Counted from the stretch's first letter, positions 17,753 through 27,167 are shown. The stretch is DNA of 64,000 bases from Flavobacterium subsaxonicum WB 4.1-42 = DSM 21790 (GCF_000422725.1 NZ_KE383910.1:85978-149977), one strand, 5' to 3'. Notes: a model not told the origin generated them from the sequence alone. Translations and numbers: made by a program.

Positions 17753-18268
17753 ATGAAAAAATTTACACTTTTTTGTTCGGCTGCATCGCTTGTAGTTACC
17801 CTGTTTGTACTGATACCGCGCGATACAAACACGGCCGATGAAACCAAAGCCATCAACACCCTGTTAGACAACTGGCATTCTGCCGCTGCTAAGGCCGACT
17901 ATAATGCTTATTTTGATAAGATTGCAACCGACGGCCATTACATTGGTACGGATGCCGCCGAAGTCTGGGATAAGAAAGCGTTCTCTACCTTTAGCAAGCC
18001 GTACTTTGATAAGGGCAAGGCATGGGACTTTAAAGCCCTGGAACGCCATGTATACTTTAGTAAAGACGGTAAAACGGCATGGTTTGATGAGCTGCTGGAC
18101 ACCTGGATGAAGGCCTGCCGCGGCAGTGGCGTTTTAGAAAAAGAGGGTAACCAATGGAAAATTAAGCACTATGTGCTAAGCGTAACCATGCCTAACGAGG
18201 TAATTGATGAAATTATCCCGATAAAGGCGAAGTATGAAGATACTGTAATTGAGAAACTTAGAAAGTAG
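17753..18268 (+). CDS. Exported NTF2/SnoaL-like protein
   Basis: A 171-residue protein with an N-terminal hydrophobic signal segment (FTLFCSAASLVVTLFVLIP) and then a single SnoaL-like fold: TLLDNWHSAAAKADYNAYFD, WDFKALERHVYFSKDGKTAW and VLEKEGNQWKIKHYVLSVTM are the helix and curved-sheet elements typical of the NTF2 superfamily. Members bind small ligands or act as simple enzymes; no catalytic residues are clear, so the substrate is unknown. It converges with tdh over a 26-base palindrome. Confidence 0.75.
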   Translation: MKKFTLFCSAASLVVTLFVLIPRDTNTADETKAINTLLDNWHSAAAKADYNAYFDKIATDGHYIGTDAAEVWDKKAFSTFSKPYFDKGKAWDFKALERHVYFSKDGKTAWFDELLDTWMKACRGSGVLEKEGNQWKIKHYVLSVTMPNEVIDEIIPIKAKYEDTVIEKLRK

Positions 18269-18301
18269 TTTACAGTTTACAGTCGCAGAGCTGCAAGTGT
18301 T

Positions 18302-18364
18302 CAGTATTCAGTTTACAGTTTACAGTGCTCAGGCTGAACACTGTAAACTGTAAACTGAATACTG
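18302..18364. repeat. Perfect 26-base inverted repeat between convergent genes
   Basis: Arms 18302-18327 and 18339-18364 are perfect reverse complements (CAGTATTCAGTTTACAG... and ...CTGTAAACTGAATACTG) around an 11-base loop. Each arm contains a doubled CAGTTTACAGTTTACAG. It may serve as a bidirectional terminator, but lacks T tracts. Fragments of the same sequence occur at 18269-18285, 23680-23700, 23845-23860 and 63968-64000. Confidence 0.85.
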
Positions 18365-18375
18365 TAAACTAAAAA

Positions 18376-19311
18376 CTACTTCAAATGCTCCAGCATATCA
18401 GTAGTCATGGCGGTAAGGTCAAAATCATGTTTCCAGCCCCAGTCTTCGCGGGCGCTGGTATCATCAATACTTTGTGGCCAGCTGTCGGCAATTTTCTGAC
18501 GGAAGTCCGGCTCGTAATCTATCGTAAAATCAGGGATCTCTTTTTTAATGGCTTCAGCAATTTCGGTAGGTGTAAAATCCATAGCCGAAAGGTTGTAGGC
18601 AGACCGTATCTTAACATTCTCGGCAGGAGCCTGCATAATTTCTACCGTAGCGCGTATGGCATCGTCCATGTACATCATTGGCAGGCGGGTATCTTTACTT
18701 AAAAAGCAGGTATACTTGCCATCGCTTAAGGCTTTGTGATAAATATCAACCGCATAATCGGTCGTGCCACCACCCGGAGGCGTGCTCCAGCTAATTAGGC
18801 CCGGGTAACGGATGCTGCGCACATCTACCCCATAAATGTTGTGGTAATATTCGCACCAGCGCTCACCGCTCTGTTTAGAAATACCGTATACCGTACTTGG
18901 CTCCATAACCGTAAACTGCGGTGTATTTTGCTTAGGCGTTGTAGGCCCAAAAACGGCTATACTGCTTGGCCAGAATATCTTTTTGATCTTGCCGGCCTTG
19001 GCTATGTTAAGTACGTGGAAAAGCGAATTCATATTCAAATCCCATGCAAAGGCAGGGTTTTTTTCGGCAGTGGCACTAAGCAGTGCCGCCATTAAGTACA
19101 CATCTTCTACACCATGCTTTTCGATAACATCTTCTACCTGGTTAAAATCGAGCGCATTTACCACTTCAAACGGGCCCGAAGCCACAAATGCAGGGTCGCC
19201 TTTACGCACGTCTGATGCTACGACGGCATCGGTGCCATAAATGCTGCGCAGTTTTTTAGTCAGCTCGGTTCCTATTTGCCCGCAGGCACCTATAATGAGT
19301 ATCTTAGCCAT
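18376..19311 (-). CDS. tdh: L-threonine 3-dehydrogenase, short-chain (SDR) type
   Basis: A 311-residue extended SDR enzyme. The NAD site is GACGQIGTEL at residues 8-17 and the catalytic YGISK (Tyr, Lys) lies near 143-147, with SSIAVFG and PGLISW as in Flavobacterium- and Cupriavidus-type threonine dehydrogenases. It oxidises L-threonine to 2-amino-3-oxobutyrate, which goes to glycine and acetyl-CoA. It is cytosolic, monocistronic and has a -7 box at 19335-19342. Length and motifs are complete; a general NAD epimerase is the only alternative and fits less well. Confidence 0.88.
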   Translation of the reverse strand: MAKILIIGACGQIGTELTKKLRSIYGTDAVVASDVRKGDPAFVASGPFEVVNALDFNQVEDVIEKHGVEDVYLMAALLSATAEKNPAFAWDLNMNSLFHVLNIAKAGKIKKIFWPSSIAVFGPTTPKQNTPQFTVMEPSTVYGISKQSGERWCEYYHNIYGVDVRSIRYPGLISWSTPPGGGTTDYAVDIYHKALSDGKYTCFLSKDTRLPMMYMDDAIRATVEIMQAPAENVKIRSAYNLSAMDFTPTEIAEAIKKEIPDFTIDYEPDFRQKIADSWPQSIDDTSAREDWGWKHDFDLTAMTTDMLEHLK

Positions 19312-19334
19312 GTAGTTGTGTAAGTTTAGTTGTG

Positions 19335-19342
19335 CAAAGATA
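19335..19342 (-). promoter_or_regulatory. -7 element TATCTTTG before tdh
   Basis: Perfect TAnnTTTG on the minus strand ending 23 bases before the tdh ATG. Confidence 0.5.
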
Positions 19343-19446
19343 TGAGTTTACAATTATGAATTTGATTTTTATGAGGCGTGATTATAACATTATTTTAGAA
19401 GATTGTGATGCAAACTATAACAATTGCGATAATGTGGTAAAGAACA

Positions 19447-19559
19447 GGAACGCGGATGACACGGATTGGGCGGATGACCGCTGATTTTTAATTGTGCTTA
19501 ACTGATTCATAAATCTGTGAAAATCCGCGTTTGCGAAGCATCAGTGTCATCCGCGTTCC
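19447..19559. repeat. Dispersed inverted repeat (CATCCGCGTTCC type)
   Basis: Sixteen-base perfect arms GGAACGCGGATGACAC (19447-19462) and GTGTCATCCGCGTTCC (19544-19559) bracket the sequence AATCTGTGAAAATCCGCG. Related single arms are at 27484-27515 and 28029-28076. The rest of 19312-19633 has no gene. Confidence 0.75.
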
Positions 19560-19633
19560 ATAAAATTCTTCTATAATCTTTTATTACAAACTTTGGCCTA
19601 ACATTTGTAAATTTGCTATGCAATTACAAAAAC

Positions 19634-20305
19634 ATGAAACACCTTAAGTTTATACTGCTCTTTGGTTTAACCATAGCCCTTTTTTCTTGCGAAGACAATG
19701 AAGAACAGCGCATTGCCGAAACCCAGCGCACCATAAAGCAAAACGACTCGATACTAAAAGTTATAAGCAACAACTGGATTTTTGATGTGCCCCCGCCTAC
19801 CCTAAAAGTGGCCGAGCGCATTGGCGTATGGAATGAGTGGCAGCAATTTAACAGCGAGCTTAAACAAAAGCCAACCGGATCTTTAAACGCCTTTAGGCAA
19901 AAAACCAAGGCACTGGTTAACAAAGCCGACCAGCTTAAAAACAACCTGCCCCCATTTTTTGATAAGCCACAGGTGCGCAGCCGTATGGGCGTACTGGTTA
20001 CCAAAATAAAATCGTTGTACACCTACATAAGCATAGAGACGATACCTGATAAAAAGGTTATTAGCATTATAGCCGACATTAACCACGAGATAAGGGCACT
20101 GCAAAACCAGCTGGACGAGATGATTCGCATTAGCGAAATACCTAAAGAACAGGGCGAAGAAGAAATGCTTCGCGCGCTCGATACCGTAAGGATGGCCAAT
20201 CCGGGCGCAATGCCGCCGTCAAACACTGCAATGCCGCAGGCCAGGCAGCTGCCACCTGTAACAAGTCCCGGTAATGGTGCCGGTTACACAAAACCCACAA
20301 ATTGA
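19634..20305 (+). CDS. Hypothetical lipoprotein upstream of mfd
   Basis: A 223-residue lipoprotein from ATG 19634 (MKHLKFILLFGLTIALFSCE; lipobox LFSC). Residues 20-170 are mostly helical (EDNEEQRIAETQRTIKQNDS, FRQKTKALVNKADQLKNNLP) and the last 35 are Pro, Met and Asn rich and probably disordered. No family recognised. Its TGA overlaps the TTG start of mfd (TTGA, 20302-20305), so the two are coupled, although no functional link is obvious. TAAATTTG at 19608-19615 may be its -7 box. Confidence 0.75.
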   Translation: MKHLKFILLFGLTIALFSCEDNEEQRIAETQRTIKQNDSILKVISNNWIFDVPPPTLKVAERIGVWNEWQQFNSELKQKPTGSLNAFRQKTKALVNKADQLKNNLPPFFDKPQVRSRMGVLVTKIKSLYTYISIETIPDKKVISIIADINHEIRALQNQLDEMIRISEIPKEQGEEEMLRALDTVRMANPGAMPPSNTAMPQARQLPPVTSPGNGAGYTKPTN

Positions 20306-23300
20306 AAAACGAAATTTTCCATAAATACGGGCAACTGCCCAAGGTTAAACAAATAGCCGCCAGCCTGCAGCAGCGCGAAGGTAAAATTCACGTAAAGGGC
20401 CTGCTGGGTTCGGCATTGTCTTTTGTAATCGATCCGCTTTTCCAGGAAAGCGAACTGCCCTTTTTGCTAATTTTTAAAGATAAAGAAGAGGCCGCCTACT
20501 ATTTAAACGACCTCGAGCAATTGGTTGGGCAGGAAGATGTGCTGTTTTACCCGGGCTCTTTCCGTCGCCCCTACCAGATAGAGGAGACCGATAACGCCAG
20601 TGTGCTGTTGCGTGCCGAAGTGCTTAACCGCATTAACTCGCGTAAAAAGCCGGCCATAATAGTATCGTACACCGAAGCCCTTTTTGAAAAAGTGGTTACC
20701 CGTAAAGAGCTCGACAAGAACACCCTTAAGATTGCTATGGGCGACCAGGTGTCTATCGATTTTATTAACGAGGTGTTGTTTGAATACGAATTCAGGCGGG
20801 TAGATTTTGTTACCGAGCCGGGCGAATTCAGCGTGCGCGGAGGTATTGTCGACGTGTTTTCATTCTCTAACGATAACCCTTACCGTATTGAGTTTTTTGG
20901 CAACGAGGTAGACAGCATCCGTACGTTTGATGTGGCCTCGCAGCTATCGTTAGACAAAAAGAAAAAGATTACGGTTATCCCGAATGTGGAGAACAAATTT
21001 TTAAACGAAAAGCGCGAAAGCTTTTTAGAATACATTAGCGAGCGCACGGTACTTTTTATCCAGAATACCGATGCCCTGCTGGCCCAGCTTGACGTTATGT
21101 TTGGCAAAGCCAACGAGGCTTTCGAAAAACTGTCTAAAGACCTTAAGCATGCCACACCCGATGAGCTTTTTCTTAACCAGAAGACCTTTATAAAAAAAGC
21201 ACTCGATTTTACAATAGTAGAACTCGGCGCCCAGCCCATATTTAAAACGCAAAAGGAGTTTGAGTTTTACATACAGCCGCAGCCATCGTTTAACAAACAG
21301 TTCGACCTGCTGCTTAACAACCTGAGCGACAACCACGCCAACGGTTATAAAAACTACATTTTTTGCGCTAACGAGGCACAGGCCAGCCGCTTTCATGATA
21401 TTTTCGAGAGCCTGGACGATGCCGGTAACGAGAACATCCGTAAGCAGTATAAAACCATCGTATTTCCTATTTACGAAGGCTTTATAGACGAAGAGAACCA
21501 GCTTGTTTGCTACACCGACCATCAGATCTTTGAGCGTTACCATAAATTCAGCATTAAAAATGGGTATTCTAAAAAGCAAACCATTACCCTTAAAGAGCTT
21601 AACTCGCTATCGGTAGGCGATTATGTTACCCACATAGACCACGGTATTGGCAAGTTTGGCGGTCTGCAAAAAATTCAGGTAGAGGGCAAAACGCAGGAGG
21701 CTATTAAACTGGTTTATGCCGATAATGATATTGTGTATGTTAGTATACACTCACTTCATAAAATATCTAAGTATAACGGTAAAGACGGTGCACCGCCCAA
21801 AATTTACAAGTTAGGCAGCGGCGCCTGGAAAGCCCTTAAAAACAAAACCAAAGCACGGGTTAAGCACATTGCGTTTAACCTTATTCAGCTGTACGCTAAG
21901 CGCCGACTGGAGAAGGGCTACAAGTATGCACCGGACAGTTATTTACAGGCCGAATTGGAGTCGTCTTTTATTTATGAAGATACGCCCGACCAGATTACCG
22001 CTACCCGCGATGTGAAGGCCGACATGGAGAGCGAGCGCCCTATGGACCGCCTTGTGTGTGGCGATGTGGGCTTTGGTAAGACCGAGGTGGCTATTCGTGC
22101 TGCCTTTAAAGCGGTAGACAACGGCAAACAGGTGGCCATTTTAGTGCCTACAACCATTTTGGCCTACCAGCATTACCGCACCTTTAGCGAGCGTTTAAAA
22201 GATATGCCGGTTACCGTTAGCTACCTAAACCGCTTTAGGACAGCCAAGCAAAAAGCCGAGACCCTTAAAGGCCTCACCGAAGGTAAAGTCGATATCCTGA
22301 TAGGTACCCACCAACTGGTTAACAAAAGTGTACAGTTTAAAGATTTAGGCTTACTGATTGTAGATGAGGAGCAAAAGTTTGGTGTTAACGTAAAAGACAA
22401 GCTTAAAACCATTGCCCACAATATAGATACCCTTACCCTAACGGCAACGCCCATACCAAGAACGCTGCAGTTCTCGCTTATGGCAGCAAGGGACTTATCG
22501 GTTATAACCACGCCTCCGCCTAACCGTTATCCTATAGAAAGCCAGGTGGTTGGCTTTAACGAAGAGGTTATTCGAGATGCTATTTCGTACGAAATTCAGC
22601 GTAACGGGCAGGTGTTCTTTATCCACAACCGTATTGAGAATATTAAAGAGGTTGCCGGTATGATTCAGCGCCTTGTGCCCAATGCCAAAGTTGGCGTAGG
22701 TCATGGCCAGATGGACGGTAAAAAGCTGGAAGAGCTAATGCTTGCCTTTATGAACGGCGACTTTGATGTACTGGTGGCTACCACTATTATTGAGAGCGGA
22801 CTGGATGTGCCTAATGCCAATACTATTTTCATCAACAATGCCAATAACTTCGGGCTATCCGACCTGCACCAGATGCGTGGCCGCGTGGGCCGAAGCAACA
22901 AAAAGGCATTCTGCTACTTTATTGCCCCGCCGTATAGTGCTATGACCGAGGATGCACGCAAGCGTATCCAGGCTTTGGAGCAGTTTAGCGAACTGGGCAG
23001 CGGCTTTAACATTGCCATGAAGGATTTAGAAATTCGTGGTGCGGGCGACCTTTTAGGTGGCGAGCAAAGCGGTTTTATTAACGAAATTGGCTTTGACACC
23101 TACCAGAAGATTATGAACGAGGCCATAGACGAGCTTAAAGAAAACGAGTTTAAAGACCTGTACGATGATGTGGAGGGCGATGAGAAGGTAGAGAAAGAAT
23201 ATGTAAAAGATTTACAGATCGACTCTGATTTTGAGCTGTTGTTTCCCGATGAATATGTAAATAACATTACAGAGCGCCTTAACCTGTATAACGAACTGGG

Positions 23301-23667
23301 CACCATTAAAAACGAAGAAGAGCTTATAGCGTTCGAAAACAAACTGATAGACCGTTTTGGCCCATTGCCTAAGCCTGCCCTGGCCTTGTTAACCAGCATG
23401 CGCATTAAGTGGGTGGCCACCAAGTTGGGCATCGAAAAACTGGTACTAAAACAAGGCAAAATGGTGGGCTACTTTGTAGGCGATCAGCAAAGCCAGTACT
23501 ACCAGTCGGCGTCGTTTAGGGGGGTGCTTAAGTTTGTACAGCAGTACCCTACAGTATCTAAAATGAAAGAAAAGCAAACCAAGAACGGCCTGCGCCTGCT
23601 GCTTACTTTCGAGAACGTAAAAACGGTTAAGAAAGCACTGGAATTGTTAACTATGGTGCTGGAGTAA
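20302..23667 (+). CDS. mfd: Transcription-repair coupling factor Mfd
   Basis: A 1121-residue full-length Mfd. In order: UvrB-like domains 1a-2-1b (GGIVDVFSFSNDNPYRIEFF about residues 180-200), the CarD-like RNA-polymerase-binding domain (DYVTHIDHGIGKFGGLQ about 440-456), the RecG-like motor with Walker A GDVGFGKTEV near 590, DEEQ box, TATPIPRTL, and QMRGRVGRSNKKAF, then the C-terminal TRCF domain. It pushes or removes stalled RNA polymerase and recruits UvrA to lesions. It begins with TTG, coupled to the lipoprotein stop; the next residues KNEIFHKYGQLP match the usual N-terminus, so the TTG start is credible. Confidence 0.96.
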   Translation: MKNEIFHKYGQLPKVKQIAASLQQREGKIHVKGLLGSALSFVIDPLFQESELPFLLIFKDKEEAAYYLNDLEQLVGQEDVLFYPGSFRRPYQIEETDNASVLLRAEVLNRINSRKKPAIIVSYTEALFEKVVTRKELDKNTLKIAMGDQVSIDFINEVLFEYEFRRVDFVTEPGEFSVRGGIVDVFSFSNDNPYRIEFFGNEVDSIRTFDVASQLSLDKKKKITVIPNVENKFLNEKRESFLEYISERTVLFIQNTDALLAQLDVMFGKANEAFEKLSKDLKHATPDELFLNQKTFIKKALDFTIVELGAQPIFKTQKEFEFYIQPQPSFNKQFDLLLNNLSDNHANGYKNYIFCANEAQASRFHDIFESLDDAGNENIRKQYKTIVFPIYEGFIDEENQLVCYTDHQIFERYHKFSIKNGYSKKQTITLKELNSLSVGDYVTHIDHGIGKFGGLQKIQVEGKTQEAIKLVYADNDIVYVSIHSLHKISKYNGKDGAPPKIYKLGSGAWKALKNKTKARVKHIAFNLIQLYAKRRLEKGYKYAPDSYLQAELESSFIYEDTPDQITATRDVKADMESERPMDRLVCGDVGFGKTEVAIRAAFKAVDNGKQVAILVPTTILAYQHYRTFSERLKDMPVTVSYLNRFRTAKQKAETLKGLTEGKVDILIGTHQLVNKSVQFKDLGLLIVDEEQKFGVNVKDKLKTIAHNIDTLTLTATPIPRTLQFSLMAARDLSVITTPPPNRYPIESQVVGFNEEVIRDAISYEIQRNGQVFFIHNRIENIKEVAGMIQRLVPNAKVGVGHGQMDGKKLEELMLAFMNGDFDVLVATTIIESGLDVPNANTIFINNANNFGLSDLHQMRGRVGRSNKKAFCYFIAPPYSAMTEDARKRIQALEQFSELGSGFNIAMKDLEIRGAGDLLGGEQSGFINEIGFDTYQKIMNEAIDELKENEFKDLYDDVEGDEKVEKEYVKDLQIDSDFELLFPDEYVNNITERLNLYNELGTIKNEEELIAFENKLIDRFGPLPKPALALLTSMRIKWVATKLGIEKLVLKQGKMVGYFVGDQQSQYYQSASFRGVLKFVQQYPTVSKMKEKQTKNGLRLLLTFENVKTVKKALELLTMVLE

Positions 23668-23711
23668 CTGCAAGTTCGCAGTCTCAGTATTCAGTTTTCA
23701 GGAAGGGGTGT

Positions 23712-23796
23712 GTCATTTCGACGGTAGGAGAAATCTCTTAAAGTAAGAAAGTTTTATTGAGATTCCTCAACTACGCTGCGCTGCGTTCGGAATGAC
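23712..23796. repeat. Dispersed imperfect palindromic element
   Basis: Starts GTCATTTCGAC and ends CGGAATGAC, with GAGAAATCTC facing GAGATTCCTC inside, so it can fold back on itself. A half copy is at 2529-2573. Flanks carry CAGTATTCAG-type fragments (23680-23700, 23845-23860). Region 23668-23883 has no gene. Confidence 0.7.
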
Positions 23797-23883
23797 ATAC
23801 AACATATTTACAATAGCCGATAACAGGCAACTTTCCTGCTTACTGAGACTGTAAACTGACAACTCTAAACCATCAACCATCAA

Positions 23884-24567
23884 CTATTCTTTAACTACAA
23901 GCTTAAACCCAATCCTCGGTATGTTCTCTATACGTATGCTTTCGTCTTCTTTAAATATTTTGCGAAGGCGCGATATAAACACATCCATACTGCGGCCCAT
24001 AAAATAATCATCGGTACCCCAAAGGGCGGTAAGTATTTTTTCGCGTTTAAGTATGGTATTCTTATTATCTATAAACAGCTTTAACAACGCCGATTCGCGT
24101 TCGGTTAGCTGCGTGGTTTCGCCATTTTTGGCAAGGGCGTAGTTATCGGGGTCAAACGTAAACGACCCTATGGTGCAGGTAGTATCTTTAATGGTAGGCT
24201 GCTTTTGGCTGCGCTGTAAAAACACCTCAATTTTAAGTATCAGTTCTTCTATACTGTAGGGCTTAACCAGATAATCATCGGCGCCAAGCTTAAGGCCCTT
24301 AATACGGTCTTCCTTTAAGGTTTTAGCCGACAGAAATATAATAGGCACAGCCACATTACGCTCGCGTATGGCGGCAGCCAGCTCAAAACCATCCATTTCG
24401 GGCAGCATAACATCCAGTACGCAAAGGTCAAATTCCTCTGTTTTAAAAGCATCAAAAGCCTCGCGCCCGTTGGTAAAATGCACTACCTCATAGTACTGCT
24501 CCAGGTTATCAGCGGTTAAAAATGCAAGGGTGTTATCGTCTTCAACGTACAGTAATCGTTTCTTCAT
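23884..24567 (-). CDS. OmpR-family response regulator (RprY-like)
   Basis: A 227-residue regulator. The receiver domain has acidic residues YVEDDN, phosphoacceptor Asp52 in LDVMLPEMDG, and LVKPYS with the conserved Lys. Residues 130-225 form the winged helix (LTERESALLKLF, RSMDVFISRLRKIF, GFKLV). It is the partner of the kinase just upstream, whose stop overlaps its start by four bases. It resembles RprY of Bacteroides and similar flavobacterial regulators; targets are unknown, though the divergent DUF1573 gene is a possible one. Confidence 0.9.
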   Translation of the reverse strand: MKKRLLYVEDDNTLAFLTADNLEQYYEVVHFTNGREAFDAFKTEEFDLCVLDVMLPEMDGFELAAAIRERNVAVPIIFLSAKTLKEDRIKGLKLGADDYLVKPYSIEELILKIEVFLQRSQKQPTIKDTTCTIGSFTFDPDNYALAKNGETTQLTERESALLKLFIDNKNTILKREKILTALWGTDDYFMGRSMDVFISRLRKIFKEDESIRIENIPRIGFKLVVKE

Positions 24568-25847
24568 GCCAGGCTGCTTTTAGGTATAAAAATAGTAATG
24601 GTAATACCGGCTAACTCCCCATTGTTTTTAATGGAGATCTTCCAGCCGTGAAGTTCACAAATCTTTTTTACATAAAAAAGCCCAATGCCAAAACCCTCTA
24701 CCTCTTTTTTGTTTTCGCGCGGCACACGATAAAAACGGTCGAACACAAAATCAAGGTGCTCGCTGGCAATACCGGGGCCGTTATCGGTAAAGGTAAGCTG
24801 CAGGCCTTTACCCTCGCGCGCAACATTTATGGCTACCTGCGGACTTGCCGGGCCGTATTTAATGGCGTTCTCTACAATATTATAGGTAATGTTATAAAAG
24901 TGAAATTCGTCTGCCAATACCTGGTAGTCAACCTCATCCGCGTTAAGCGATACTTGTGCATTCTCAAATTTAATCGAGGCGTTTTCTTTAACCAGTTGTA
25001 GTGTTTCTACCACATTAAAAGCCTTTTTTTCTAACGATACAATTCCGCTCTCTGTCTTGGCGACAGATAGTATGCGCTCTATATGTTGGTTTAGCTTGTT
25101 GCTTTGCTCTATAATAATTTTAAGGTAGCGGCTAAGTTTGGGGTTGTTTTCTATCTCGTCTTGCTTTACGGCGTAGTTAGAGGCTATAAGTATGGAAGAC
25201 AGCGGTGTTTTAAACTCGTGCGTCATGTTATTAATAAAGTCTTTCTGTAATTCGGTATATTTTTTCTGCTTAAGCAGCAAAAAAACCGAGTACACATAAA
25301 TTACCAGTACCAATAATAACACCCCGGTATAGATCCAATACTGCTGTAACGATGTTATGTAGCTGTGCCTAAGGTTAGGAAAACGCACCGCAAAGTAATA
25401 CACCAGCCCCGGGCGCTTAGTAAAACAGTTAATACATTGCTGTTTTTCGGTAGGGTCAATCTTGCCACCCATGGTTATATATTCGCCATACACCATCTCG
25501 TCGCTGCCGCAATCGTAAATGGCATACTCGTAATCCATGTCGAGTTTTACCTTCTGGAATTCGTTTTTAAGGTAGTATTCGAGTATGCTCGCCTCAAAAA
25601 CATCCTGAACATTAACCACATAATAGTCTTCGCTAACTTTTTTTATGGGTGTCTCCCCCGGCAGTTCGCTATTATTATCGCGGTAAATTTTGGTTACCAC
25701 ATCCTGCAGGGCAAAGTGAATTTTTTCTGCAAGTTCCTTTTTTTCAAACATATAGGCTTCGTTAAGCATAACCAGCTGCATGGTTAATACCCCAACTATG
25801 GCTACAAGCCCAATAAAAACTATTATATTTAATTTGTTGAATTTCAA
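24564..25847 (-). CDS. Membrane sensor histidine kinase (RprX-like)
   Basis: A 427-residue kinase with membrane segments at about residues 8-27 and 171-192 and a periplasmic sensor of some 140 residues between them, which has a CxxC (CINCF near 138-142). The H-box is NNMTHEFKTPLSSI with phosphorylated His210; N-box NIVENAIKYG, then DNGPGI and GFGIGLFYVKKI of the ATPase domain. No HAMP domain. It phosphorylates the cognate regulator encoded downstream. Signal unknown; the periplasmic cysteines could be redox or metal sensitive. Confidence 0.9.
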   Translation of the reverse strand: MKFNKLNIIVFIGLVAIVGVLTMQLVMLNEAYMFEKKELAEKIHFALQDVVTKIYRDNNSELPGETPIKKVSEDYYVVNVQDVFEASILEYYLKNEFQKVKLDMDYEYAIYDCGSDEMVYGEYITMGGKIDPTEKQQCINCFTKRPGLVYYFAVRFPNLRHSYITSLQQYWIYTGVLLLVLVIYVYSVFLLLKQKKYTELQKDFINNMTHEFKTPLSSILIASNYAVKQDEIENNPKLSRYLKIIIEQSNKLNQHIERILSVAKTESGIVSLEKKAFNVVETLQLVKENASIKFENAQVSLNADEVDYQVLADEFHFYNITYNIVENAIKYGPASPQVAINVAREGKGLQLTFTDNGPGIASEHLDFVFDRFYRVPRENKKEVEGFGIGLFYVKKICELHGWKISIKNNGELAGITITIFIPKSSLA

Positions 25848-25943
25848 TTTTTGGAATACAATTTGTTATACAGAGCACATTAACGTGCTTAGGCGTACCG
25901 ATATTACAGCAAAAAATGCTATGCCACAAGCCATTAACATGTT

Positions 25944-26017
25944 GTTAACAAGAGTTTGAATCCGGTTAACAAATATGTGGCATTAAGTAAATATATTTGT
26001 GATATTAAAGTTAACAA
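25944..26017. promoter_or_regulatory. Three GTTAACAA repeats in the kinase/DUF1573 divergent region
   Basis: GTTAACAA occurs at 25944-25951, 25965-25972 and 26010-26017, and an 8-base inverted pair ATGCCACA/TGTGGCAT at 25921-25928 and 25976-25983 encloses two of them. They straddle the -7 box of the DUF1573 gene. Candidate regulator sites, unproven. Confidence 0.35.
25992..25999 (+). promoter_or_regulatory. -7 element TATATTTG before DUF1573 gene
   Basis: Perfect TAnnTTTG, 50 bases before the ATG at 26050. Confidence 0.5.
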
Positions 26018-26049
26018 CATTTATCAACTAATAGTAAATTAATTATTTT

Positions 26050-26550
26050 ATGAAAACTCTAAAACTTTCTTTATTTGCAGTAGCAGGAGCCCTTTTTCTT
26101 TCTTTCTCTGCTAACGCACAACAGCTTGCCCCTAAAAAAGACATTAAACCATCTGGAACTGCTGTAACTGCTGCTCCAAAAGCAACTACTCCAAACCCTG
26201 ATGCTAAGCCAACAGGCCTTACTTTTAAAGAAGACACTTTTAGCTTTGGCGATATAGAAAAAGGTAAACCGGTATCTCATGAGTTTACTTTTAAAAACAC
26301 ATCTAAACAAACTATCTTAATTACAAACGTAAAAGCATCTTGCGGCTGTACTGCTACAAACTACACTAAAACCCCTATTAAACCGGGTGAGTCTGGTAAT
26401 GTAACTGCTACTTACAACGCTGCTAACCCAGGTTCTTTTAACAAGTCTATTACTGTAACAGCTAACGATACAGAGCTTAACAAAGTACTTACTATTAAAG
26501 GTAAAGTAATTGCTCCTGAGACTGCTCCGGTACCGGCTACTGAAAACTAA
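26050..26550 (+). CDS. Exported DUF1573 protein
   Basis: A 166-residue exported protein: signal peptide to about residue 24 (LFLSFSANAQ), a Pro/Thr/Ala linker, then a DUF1573 immunoglobulin-like domain (FSFGDIEKGKPVSHEFTFKN, VKASCGCTATNYTKTPIKPG, NPGSFNKSITVTAND). The conserved CGC pair is present. The codon usage is strongly biased to GCT, ACT and AAA, and the gene has a strong terminator, which suggests high expression. Function of the family is not known; it is likely periplasmic or surface. Confidence 0.88.
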   Translation: MKTLKLSLFAVAGALFLSFSANAQQLAPKKDIKPSGTAVTAAPKATTPNPDAKPTGLTFKEDTFSFGDIEKGKPVSHEFTFKNTSKQTILITNVKASCGCTATNYTKTPIKPGESGNVTATYNAANPGSFNKSITVTANDTELNKVLTIKGKVIAPETAPVPATEN

Positions 26551-26570
26551 TTTGTAGTTTACAAAATACT

Positions 26571-26600
26571 AAGCCACCCTAACCGGTGGCTTTTATTTTT
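26571..26600 (+). terminator. Rho-independent terminator
   Basis: Stem AAGCCACC/GGTGGCTT (26571-26578, 26585-26592) followed by a T-rich tract. Confidence 0.9.
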
Positions 26601-26672
26601 TACATTATGTAAAGTTTGTTTTACTTATTGGAAATTTTGTTTTACATTAGCGGCTATTAAAATCATCTAATC

Positions 26673-27167
26673 ATGAAAACAAGTTATTTATTTCCGCACA
26701 GGTTTAAGGCCGTTAGTGGCCTTGTGTTTTTGGTTTCGTTGGTATTGCTTGTGGTATTGTATACCGCAATTGGCGACGCACTTCAAATTAACGCTAAGGT
26801 GTTTGCCCTTGTTACCGACATTGATGTTGCTACAGATAATTTTATTTTTGGCGACATTAAATATTTTACTTGGGTTACCAACTCAATAACCGATGAGATA
26901 TGTATGTTGTTTGTATTGGTATCGGGCATTGTATTTGCCTTTTCTAAAGAAAAGCACGAAGACGAAATGGTGCAGTCCATCCGCCTTAACAGCCTTGCCT
27001 GGGCTACTATAGCCAATTACAGCATACTGCTGCTATGCTACCTGTTTGTATACGGGTTTCCGTTTACAAACGTACTTATGGCTGCTATGTTCTCTCAGCT
27101 TATTATCTTTATACTCCTTTTTAGATACAAAATGTACCGCTTTTATACCCTGCAAGATGAAGAATAA
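26673..27167 (+). CDS. Four-segment membrane protein (DUF2975-like)
   Basis: A 164-residue integral membrane protein with hydrophobic segments near residues 16-36, 70-90, 108-130 and 135-152. It overlaps the Xre regulator gene by 11 bases. Such DUF2975-like protein and small YozG-like Xre regulator pairs are common; the membrane protein may sense a signal or control the regulator. The role is not known. Confidence 0.75.
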   Translation: MKTSYLFPHRFKAVSGLVFLVSLVLLVVLYTAIGDALQINAKVFALVTDIDVATDNFIFGDIKYFTWVTNSITDEICMLFVLVSGIVFAFSKEKHEDEMVQSIRLNSLAWATIANYSILLLCYLFVYGFPFTNVLMAAMFSQLIIFILLFRYKMYRFYTLQDEE

